A DNA stretch of 64,000 bases from Nymphaea colorata (Eukaryota > Streptophyta > Magnoliopsida > Nymphaeales > Nymphaeaceae). The position numbers and the translations under genes were made by a program. The stretch spans positions 25,257,662 to 25,321,661 of the forward strand of contig NC_045143.1 in NCBI RefSeq assembly GCF_008831285.2, written 5' to 3'. This document shows, piece by piece, positions 56,001 to 64,000 of the stretch (its first letter is position 1; each line of letters opens with the position of its first letter). The notes beneath the pieces were generated by a model. That model was given only the letters and a program-made list of their open reading frames with translations, was not told where the DNA came from and did no database searches.

Positions 56001-56173
56001 CTTCTTTGTGCTAGCACGAGAGGCAACGAAGGGGGAACCAGGAGGAAGATGAGGGAGAAGAGGTAAAGACGAGCGAGAAGAGCCCTCCCATTGGGCTCTC
56101 ACGCAACAGGTTTTGGGTCTGGGTCTGGAACCACTATAGCCCAATCTGAACTAAAAATAAAACGAGCGTTACA
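53019..56173. mobile_element. Solo LTR, 3155 bp, with ACAAT target duplication
   Basis: It begins TGTCACACCCCAACC and ends ACGAGCGTTACA, so it has TG...CA ends. The five bases outside each end are identical, ACAAT (53014-53018 and 56174-56178). There is no primer-binding site, internal region or second LTR, so it is a solo LTR left by recombination. The TGTCACACCCC and GCGTTACA ends resemble plant Gypsy LTRs. Transcription direction is not clear. It contains a run of 16 G at 55396-55411 and a GA/CT-rich stretch at 55500-56070. Confidence 0.85.
55396..55411. repeat. Poly-G tract, 16 G
   Basis: Uninterrupted run of 16 guanines inside the solo LTR. Confidence 0.95.
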
Positions 56174-56178
56174 ACAAT

Positions 56179-57110
56179 AATACTTAAAATTTTTATAATA
56201 GAATGTACTTCAAATTTCAGTCAGCTCTGAGTAGAAGTGGGCATGTAGCCGGGCCCGGTCAGACCGGCCTGATTTGCAGTGGGGCTTATGCTGGCTCAAG
56301 AGCCATTTGGCAGCTTGGGCTCGTGCCTGGCCAATTTCAACTGGGCACAGGTCTGGCCTAGTTCAGCTCGAATCTGGTCAAGCCCTATTCTATTTTAATT
56401 AAAAAAAAAAAGAAAATATGTGTATTATATATACAAAATATATAAATATGGGCCCGTCCCACCCTTAACCCTTAGCTCCCACTTTTGTTAAAAACCAGAC
56501 CTGAGTTTGAGGCTTTCTCTACGACCAAGGTTCATAATAGGCTCCCAACGCCTGCACTGGCCATGATTTCTCTAGGTGAACAACAACGTCATCGAGCCAT
56601 TGGTTAATGGGTGCATGCACAACTTTGTGTGCAAATTCTTTGATTTCCTTGGTGAACATGCTAAAAACAAGTTTGAACACTAGCCTTCCCTGTGTTTTCT
56701 TTGGTATATATGCTGAATCCATGTTATTCAGGAATATAAATGTGTATATTATCCAATATCTCGAGTTTATATATATATTTTTAGCAACCTAATGTTCTTT
56801 TTGCTCCTGCCTTAAAAGATAACCACTTTTGCTGAAGTTAATAGTGCAAAAAATTGTAAGAAGAGCAACTAGGACATTGACGATAGTTCCTGCGGCTGTT
56901 AAAGGAATTCACAAAGATCCATAGGAAGAAGAAATCACATCATGACTGATGGACAACATCCAAATTAGATTGTAAATTCTTGGGAAGAAGGCAATGTCGT
57001 AGACGTGGAACTCAATTACATGATGCTTCCTCAGTTCGTTCCAATAGGGAACTCTGTACCACTCTTACAATATTGGATGAATCATCCTCTTATAGAGAAA
57101 ATGCTGTTGG
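56179..57110. other. Intergenic stretch, no gene recognised
   Basis: Begins with GGGCCCGGTCAGACCGGCC-type dispersed repeat sequence near 56250-56390, then AT-rich DNA. A 67-residue minus-strand frame at 56519-56722 is open but unrecognised. Confidence 0.4.
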
Positions 57111-58110
57111 AAACATTCATAGCATGATGATCCAATCCAAGGTTCGCATTATTAAATTGATCTGAAGTATTCTCTGGCTTGCCCAATATCAAGAGAACCT
57201 TGCTCCTTTAATAAAGAAGCCTTTGAGAAGCTAGGATGGGTTTATGCCATGGATGAAGAAGTCAAAGCTATTCACGCCAATAACACATGGGATCTCGTTC
57301 CTACCACTAGAAGCATGCATATTATGGGCAAAAAAAATGGTTTTTAAAATAAAATTAACGAGTGATGGTTCACTGGAATGACCTAAAACACACACTTTCT
57401 ACTAAGGGGTTCAATCAAATTTTCTTGAAACGTTTTCCCCTGGTGGTAAACTAGTTACCATCGGAATTGTTTTATATATGTTCTTCGCCATCAAATGGAA
57501 AGTAGATAACTGGACATGAAAAATGCCTTTTTATATGGCTAATTACAAGAGTATTTTTTTTTTAAATCTAGTCCAACCTCCTAGTTTCAAAGTTCCACTT
57601 AACCCAAATCATGTATGCAAGCTCAGTCGAACACTTTATGGTTTCAAGCATGCTCCATGATCTTGGTAAGACCAGGTTCTAAAGTTTTTTGCTTTCCTTG
57701 GTTTCTTTGTCTGCGTTGAAGAACCCTCATTATTTATGATATGTAGAAATTATCAAAGGACTTTCCTTCTCCTATCATATGTTGTTGTTCCTATCAAAGA
57801 TAATACAATTTTGATACAAAAGTTCATTCGACAAGTTAGTGCTGAATTTTCCATGAAAGATCTAAGCTTCTCACATTACTTTTTAGGTAGTCGTTCCAAA
57901 TTCGTATCATTTTATCCTAATTCAGTCGGCAGAATTAGTATGCATATGAGTTGCTTGATAAAGCAAATTTGTTGAATGCCAAATCGGTTCTGACCCCCAT
58001 CATGTCAAACTCAAGGTCATTTACATCTCAAATCGATGCCATGATTGATCCTACTATTTATGTGGTGAAGTCGTGTAGGAGCATTGTTGTAATGATTGAC
58101 AACGACACAA
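57110..58110 (+). pseudogene. Copia reverse transcriptase relic
   Basis: Frames together show the Copia reverse-transcriptase region in order: HSMMIQSK (relatives: HPMxTRSK), AMDEEVKAIHANNTWDLVP, KIKLTSDGS, VQPPSFKVPLNPNHVCKLSRTLYGFK and FSMKDLSFSHYFLG. Many stops and frameshifts occur, and the YVDD box is replaced by SYVVVP-like sequence. No LTR was found. It belongs to neither of the other two Copia copies as far as I can tell. Confidence 0.8.
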
Positions 58111-59057
58111 CTAGATATTCTTTATAGTCTCTGATATTTTGGGGAGAGTTGAGAGATAGAGAAAGAGAGAGAAGGAGAACACACACAGATTACTTGGTTC
58201 AGCTCTTTGGCCTACATCTACCGGTGGAATGGCAACACTAGTTTCTTTATTATTTTTTCTTTTTGGAACAAGAAACATTGCCTTTCTACTTGAGCCTTTT
58301 AATAGCCAATACAAGAAAAGATACTCAAAATAGTTTTAACCTTGGATGGGCTTCAACGTTTTCTTCCAACATTCAAGTGATTTGGTGGTTAAGTTGTGGA
58401 TAGTATCATAGTGCTATTAGAGGTGCGGTATGTATTAGAATTGAAAATGGGTGGATGTCAAAAGAAAGGAAAGCTTTTCCTCTGCACTATCATGAGGCAA
58501 AAGGCTCGCCTCCCATCTGTCCCAAAACAGCACCATGCACATTCCTCTGCCTTTAGTAGTTGGTCATTCAATTCCTCTCCTTTTTCAGCATAAAATATGT
58601 CTGCCTTAATGCATATCAATGTCATATATCTATACAGTTCTTAGTTCCCTAGGCCCACAACCTTCCCTGAATTATTATGTCACCAACCCGACTATTCCTC
58701 TGATATCAGCAAATGATACCCATTCGTATGATGTCATATGCTAATGTCCCTTTAAGAATTTGTGGAAAAAATATATTAGTGTTGTCAATACTAATTTGAT
58801 TAGCATGAGACTAAATTGCGAGCAACTTATAAATACTTCTTAGTTTTTAAGTATGTGGAAACATTCCTCTGGATTTTTTAAGTGATCCATCAAGGTTGAG
58901 TAGTTTATTCAACCTGGCTTAACTTTCAGCTTTATGGTCAAGAAGGTGCATTTCATTTGAATTAATGATATGTTAAACATCCATAATGACCTACAAGTAG
59001 CTACTCCTTTTGATTCCCAAACCCATTGAAATTCCAGTTTTTTAGTTCATAATTTAT
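58111..59057. other. Intergenic stretch, no gene recognised
   Basis: Mixed AT-rich DNA. A short GAGAGA run lies near 58150-58175. No coding signal. Confidence 0.4.
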
Positions 59058-59336
59058 GGTGTGTTTGGTGGCACTTCAAAACTAGGTTTTGGATGGATGC
59101 AAAACCTGTTTTTGCCTTCAAAACCAGGCTTTTAAAGTGTTTGGGTGCCAACAAAACTGGATTTTGAAGAAAGCCCAGTTTTGACAAGACCTGGTTTTTG
59201 TAAAAGGGAGCGAGAAACCAGGTCCCCTTTAGGTTATTCAAACACTAGGTTTTGGATGTGCCACCCAAACAAAAAACAAAGTTTCAAAAATTTATCATAA
59301 AACTGGGTTAGAGGAGGGTGTCATCCAAACACCCTC
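59058..59336. mobile_element. MITE-like element with GTTTGG termini
   Basis: The left end GGTGTGTTTGGTGGCAC faces GTGCCACCCAAAC at 59258-59270 and GGTGTCATCCAAACACCC ending near 59334. The interior is rich in CAAAACCAGGTTTTG-type inverted motifs. The two nested right ends suggest either one element with an internal repeat or two related insertions. Confidence 0.5.
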
Positions 59337-59516
59337 TTAGCCTTTTCAATTTCATGACTAGCCTAAACATGGGAGCCAGTAAGACTGTCATTCCAAGCAC
59401 TACAAGCCATATATCCACAATCTGTATGAGAGATCCATATGTGGGAAAACCTGATTTGGATTTTGAATGAGATATGGAGGAAAGAATAATCACAAGCTTA
59501 TTATGATCGACAGATA

Positions 59517-59610
59517 GGATTTTGAACTCACTTCAACTTGAGGTGGGAGTTTAGTTAGAGATCGGATTTTGAACTCACTTCAACTTGAGGTGGGAGTTTA
59601 GTTAGAGATC
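59517..59610. repeat. 47-bp perfect tandem duplication
   Basis: GGATTTTGAACTCACTTCAA to TTAGTTAGAGATC occurs at 59517-59563 and 59564-59610 without differences by eye. Confidence 0.95.
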
Positions 59611-59662
59611 CAAATCTTGGGCAGGTCCAGGTTTCTCTGTGCAAGTCATCTCGAGAGACTAA

Positions 59663-59824
59663 GAGGTTGTTTGACAGCAGGAACACTTTGTGAGTGTGTC
59701 ATGAAACTGCCTCAAAGATTGAAGTAGATTAAATGAACAATAGAACTATTATTTTATGAACCTGTCTAATCTTCAGGCAAATTCATTGGACAGTTATAAA
59801 GTGTCCCTGCTACCAAACAACCTC
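59663..59824. mobile_element. MITE, 162 bp, with ~27-bp terminal inverted repeats
   Basis: The left arm GAGGTTGTTTGACAGCAGG continues to AACACTTT. The right arm, complemented, reads GAGGTTGTTTGGTAGCAGG, then GACACTTT; three mismatches in 27. It has no coding capacity. The target duplication could not be settled. Confidence 0.75.
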
Positions 59825-60950
59825 GAAGGGTCTGACCCACACCTATAATTTCAAATAGAAGCTCCCTTATGCTATTCATAGTGTGAGAGTCCAAGTGCAT
59901 AGTTCCCTTTTTTAAGCAAAATGAAATTTTATTAAGGCTGATGAGTGCTCAAGGAACTTAAAAATAAGAAAAGGAGCCTTGGTGGGATCCAAAAGGTTTT
60001 GATAGATGAGCACCAGGGCAAAGAAGTTGGCTAATGATCAGATATGAGCTCATACGATATAATTTGCATCAGGAAAGCCGTAGATGGCAAATTTGTGATT
60101 TGGACTCAGATCGACTGAAGACTGGTCAATACTGTTGACTCGATGACTCAGATGGGTTAAATCATAAAATTTCAATAAATAACTAAAGAATGTAATCTAA
60201 CAGGATTTCAAGTTCGAGTTTGTGATATTTCACAATTAAAAAATAACAAACTTCGATGTTTAACAACAAAAAAGAGCATGGAATTAGTTAAAGATCCTAG
60301 TTGACTCCTAACTCCTGACCTAATAAATAGACGATGTAAATTGTGACTCGCAACTCGGATCAATGAATTTGTCAACTATAGTGAAAACTATTGCAAAACG
60401 ATTGAGTTTAATTTCCTTTCGCAGCATATAGCCTTTTATGTCTCAGTGATCTTCGCGGATTCTGTTCAGTATATACAGAATGATAATTTCATCCTCGTAA
60501 ACTACCGTTTCTAGATTGAAAACTTTGGAAGTTGAAAACCTTTGTTTCAAAATCACTTTTTTCGATGTGATCTTCGGGTCCAAAAAATGGTATTAGGATA
60601 AATATAAAATCATATCTTAAGCACAAATATACAATAATATCTTTCGTTGTCTATATCATTTTTGGTAAGCTAAAAGACGTCAAAAATTTCATTTTAAGGT
60701 TCATAGATGATACCAGTTATTATACATTGTAAAACATCTGTCGTGTATTCATTTGGCTTTAAGTTTTTACTATAAGAATTACATCCACATAAGTCGTTTG
60801 GTAAAATATAGCAATAACATATGAGTTTCAATGAGAACTTTCCTAACAATAAGTGGCAGACTCAGTCTTGGCGAAAGACGACTCCTACTGCAGTCTTCTG
60901 TGCAGTTATCTAACCAGGATAAAGAATATTAATCAGAACTGGCCACACCA
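59825..60950. other. AT-rich intergenic stretch, no gene recognised
   Basis: No motif or repeat recognised on either strand. Confidence 0.4.
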
Positions 60951-62683
60951 CGAGGTCACCACCAGGCTGCGAGGCGAGACCCGCGAGCCTGCGAAATGTT
61001 TGGGGGGCTGGGAGTTTGAGACTCTCAGAGAGCCCGTTTGAGTTTCCCCCCAACAAGAAATCCCCAACTTTCCGAGTGTTGGGTCTGTCGGCATCTACAG
61101 CTCTGCTCTCTCTCACCTCTGCGAGTCTGCAATCTGCAGTGCTTTTCCTTGCCATCGCCCATTGGGCATCAACTCGCCCAACGCCCATTGCAGTAGGCCG
61201 TTGCAGCGCACTGGCACCGCCAACAGTGGCTGTCATCGCCGTTTCTTCCTGTTGCATTGGCCGCCGGTTCTCAACTGTAAGTTATTCTCCTTCTAATTTT
61301 CTTCTTGAATGTTTATTTTTAAGAGACACAGGCTAGCCTGCTAGGGCACCGACGCCACCGAGTAAGTTTCTCTCTCTCTCTATGTCAAGTTTCTCTCTCT
61401 CTCTGATCACTTTTTCTTTTGTTCGTACTTTGATTTGGGCGTCTGATTTGGGGTTTTATTTAGCCTCTTTTGATTGTTGTTTGACCGTTTGGAGTTTTAT
61501 AATTTAGATTGCTAGTTACTGCCAGTCTCTGGACGTTCTGATTTGCCCCTTCTAGTGCTGATTTGGGGTTTTATTTAGCCACTGGTTGATGTCTAAATGC
61601 TGATGTTATAATGTTGATGTAACCCTGTTCGGCTGTTCCTTTTCAGTTTTCATATTTCCTAAAGGCATGCTATAATGTTCATGTAACCCTGTTCGTTCGG
61701 CTGTTCCTTTTCAGTTTTCAGGATTAGGTGGATCAAACCCCATATCTTCTGCCAGTCTCATCTAATAATCTCTATTGTGATATGACAGACAATTCAATAT
61801 TTTTTGTACATCTTTCTAGGTATATCAGAAGACTTTGTAGTGGTGCACTTTTTCTGGCGAAAGGCTGCCAGCGACGGGAACCCTCAGCGGTGAGTCTTTT
61901 CCTCCTCCACCTCCTCCTTCTCCTCCTTGTTTTTGATTTCGCTTATTTGTGTGGTTTGGTTCCGTTAGGAGTTATTACGGATGTGCACTCTCAAAAACTC
62001 TGTCGAGATTTCGGAGTGGAGAAGAAAGTAAAGTTGCGCCAAGCAACCTATAATTTCAAGAAACAGTCCAGACGGTTGGGGCGGCACTGAAGGATGTAGT
62101 GTTTAACTTTATCATAAAATGATCCAACTGCAGATTTCCTGATAGACGTATTTGCTCATGCAGGATTCAAAAGATCAGCTAATTCTCATCCATCCAACAT
62201 AACAAATTTCTTTGGCCTTTCCTGTCAGAACTGAGACGTTGAGATGAAGGTGAATAATATTTGTTCTCTTTTGGTTGTCAGCTGTTGTCTTTGCTTGTTG
62301 GTTATGATTTTACATCTAAGATCACTCTTCTTGTAGCATAATATATTGTCATTCCCTTTCACATTTTACATTCATTTACTGTCTATTTGAAGCATAATAA
62401 TTTGATGTCATACCATATCCAAAACTTATTTGGTTGTTAAGAAAAATTTGACACCAAGTACAAATAAATAAAATTTTTGCCATCAAACCAATAAATAAAT
62501 TGTCTAAAATCTTTATCCCATCCCATCAAACATTCAGCAAAAATGGAATGGGTAGCAATTTTTCCTGCTGAAGATCTTCTTGGATCTGTTGTTTCCATGC
62601 TTTTCTGCCTTGGTTTTCCTTTCTTTCGTGATCATTGAGGCGGTTAGGGCTTTCGGTGGCAGTGGGGGCGAACGGATGGTAGT
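60951..62683 (+). promoter_or_regulatory. Upstream region of RBR, possibly with spliced 5' leader exons
   Basis: GC content rises from about 60950, unlike the DNA to its left. Good donor sites follow (GTAAGTTATTC at 61279, GTGAGTC near 61892) and acceptors (TTTTCAG near 61721, CTTTCTAG near 61820), so this may be leader exons of the RBR transcript or of a separate non-coding transcript. Short CTCTCT runs occur at 61370-61403, and a TGTAACCCTGTTCGGCTG block is duplicated at about 61617 and 61681. TGGCGAAA at 61855-61862 is close to, but not exactly, an E2F site. Assignment is by position only. Confidence 0.4.
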
Positions 62684-64000
62684 ATGGAAGACGGCAATCC
62701 GTCGGTCTCGTCATCAAGTAATTCGCAGCCAGATGATGCCGCAATGGAGTCTCGGCTCGTCGAATTTTGCAAGGTTCTGTTGTCGTTTCTCTGCCGATTC
62801 TTTCTTTTTGTTCCTTTATTTTTTTGCTCCCGTTCAGACAACGCTTTTCTCGACCTGTAAAGTCCGTGGCTTAAGATATGGTTTTGTGTGTTCCAGGTAG
62901 GTTTGGCGCTGGACGAGAACATGACAAACCAGGCGGTAGGGTTGTACCGGGAAAGCAAACATCTTCTCTTGCTGAACATGTCTGCTATTGGGAGTGGCAG
63001 TGTATAATTTCCCCTTGTTCATTTGATATTCTACAACATGAGTCTCGAAGAAGCATTCCTCTCCTTGTTCTTCACCATTTAATCTTATGTCCGGCAGTTA
63101 TTGAATTTATTTTTGTGTGATGTGCTCTGTTCCGATCTGTTGACGTCCTTTTGAATTGTTATCAGCTGAAAGAAACAGAAAGATTATGGTTTGCGATCGT
63201 CTTGTATACTGTGAAGAGGCTTAGTGGTGCAGATTCATCAGAGACAACTGAAAGCGAACCGAATGATACTGGTTTTAGTTTATACCAGCTGCTGAAAGTT
63301 GCTAAACTCAAGTATCTGTCCACTGCATGCTTGTTTCTCAATTTTAAGTGGTTTAATTGTTCTGATACTAGTAACTTATCGGTTTTCACATCTATTAATT
63401 CCAGTGTCATTGATTTCTTTAAAGAGATGTCTCAATTTTGTCTCAAAGCTGGCCCTGCTTTAAGCAATCTCTATGGAGCGGATTGGGAGAGAAGGCTACA
63501 GGTATTGGTATCAGTAGTGTCCTACTGTTTATTGTTGGGTTTCATTTTTTCTTTCCATTGGCGCCAAATTGGGCTTACCTCATCGATTCTTCAGGCAAAG
63601 GAGCTACAAACAAATTTTGTGCACCTGACTGTTGTAAGCAAGTAAGCTTGGATTCTAACCCTTATACTTCTCGGCGCGTATTTATGGGCGTTCCGTACAC
63701 ACGCATGTATGCATGCAGGGAAGAGATGTTGATGGGTGATGTTACCTAGTTTTGACTGTTTAGATTTCTTTTTCCACAATGTGTTTTACGGTAATTGGAA
63801 TCTTAAGATACTCGTGAACTGCTAGACTCGGCATCGCTCCATTTTGTGCAGACTTCCAAGTCGGGCTATATGTATATCTTAAACGGTTTTACTTAGTATT
63901 CCACTTTTTGGATCATGGGGGCTTTAATTTGCTTTTCTTTTTTTTTTTTTTTGCCAAGGTATTACAAACGTGCATACATGGACCTGTTCTTGGCAAGTGG
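62684..64000 (+). CDS. RBR: RETINOBLASTOMA-RELATED protein, N-terminal exons (3' end outside window)
   Basis: RBR is the plant retinoblastoma homologue. It binds E2F factors and restrains the G1/S transition and stem-cell division in the nucleus. Six exons join in frame: 62684-62773, 62897-63001, 63166-63311, 63405-63501, 63595-63641 and 63959 to beyond 64000, all GT-AG, phases 0, 0, 2, 0, 2. The start ATG gives MEDGNPSVSSSSNSQPDDAA, matching the Ser-rich RBR N-terminus. Later motifs are ALDENMTNQAVGLYRESKHL, NMSAIGSG, ERLWFAIVLYTVKRL, VIDFFKEMSQFCLKAGPAL, LYGADWERRLQ, AKELQTNFVHLTVVSKYYKR. These follow the order of the RB N-terminal domain in plant RBRs. About 175 residues are in view; the pocket domain lies downstream. 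An upstream ATG at 62676 is in another frame. No lesion is seen. Confidence 0.93.

Noticed and set aside
55496-56144. Two long overlapping minus-strand frames rich in Ser, Leu and Pro (176 and 165 residues)
   Set aside because: They arise from GA/CT-rich low-complexity sequence inside a solo LTR, are open in several frames at once, and show no domain.
56519-56722. 67-residue minus-strand frame as a gene
   Set aside because: No family motif, no neighbouring coding exons, and the sequence around it is repeat-like.
1-64000. A previously undescribed multi-gene system
   Set aside because: Every coding block I could recognise belongs to a known family (NSUN, CNL, nad4, MBD-like, RBR, Copia, Gypsy). 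No unexplained cluster of intact genes remains.

Overview
This is nuclear DNA of a flowering plant. The evidence is spliced genes with GT-AG introns, several plant LTR retrotransposon lineages, a CC-NBS-LRR resistance-gene relic, a nuclear copy of mitochondrial nad4 with its group II intron, and the 5' half of a RETINOBLASTOMA-RELATED gene. I cannot name the species. One 100-N assembly gap lies at 32671-32770.

Left part (1-10088, + strand): four exons of an NSUN/RsmB-type RNA cytosine-5 methyltransferase gene, open at its 5' end. Its third intron-bounded interval is 7.6 kb long because a 5.0-kb Copia element (4064-9100) sits in it in antisense, with 282-bp LTRs and a perfect CCACA target duplication. 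Later exons of the methyltransferase were not found.

Middle part (10.1-29.4 kb): repeat-rich DNA without a convincing intact gene. It holds a truncated Copia (LTR, primer-binding site, broken gag), degenerate GGATTCGGAT-type sequence, a CT/GA inverted repeat, a probable CACTA remnant, an LTR fragment related to the Gypsy LTR further right, a Gypsy integrase relic and a 350-bp tandem duplication.

29.4-43.4 kb: a frameshifted CNL pseudogene runs into the assembly gap. Beyond the gap, on the minus strand, is a large degenerate Ty3/Gypsy element of Tat/Ogre type. Its first ORF carries a plant mobile domain ahead of Gag. It has a 3.3-kb 5' LTR at 40078-43384; the other LTR is not present in the window.

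43.4-56.2 kb: a transposon-like block rich in GTATCGTACGATAC palindromes, variable tandem repeats, and a roughly 4.5-kb mitochondrial insert. In the insert, nad4 exon 3, intron nad4i1399 and exon 4 are collinear and keep unedited codons. After it come two diverged tandem copies of a first exon resembling MBD10/11 methyl-CpG-binding proteins, then a 3155-bp solo LTR with an ACAAT target duplication.

56.2-64 kb: a decayed Copia reverse transcriptase, small inverted-repeat elements, and six RBR exons from 62684 to the window edge. The genes do not form a pathway; the window is ordinary plant chromosome shaped by retrotransposition and organelle DNA transfer. I found no clearly new biological system. 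The points most worth a second look are the nad4 insert, the mobile-domain Gag, the duplicated MBD exon and the solo LTR.
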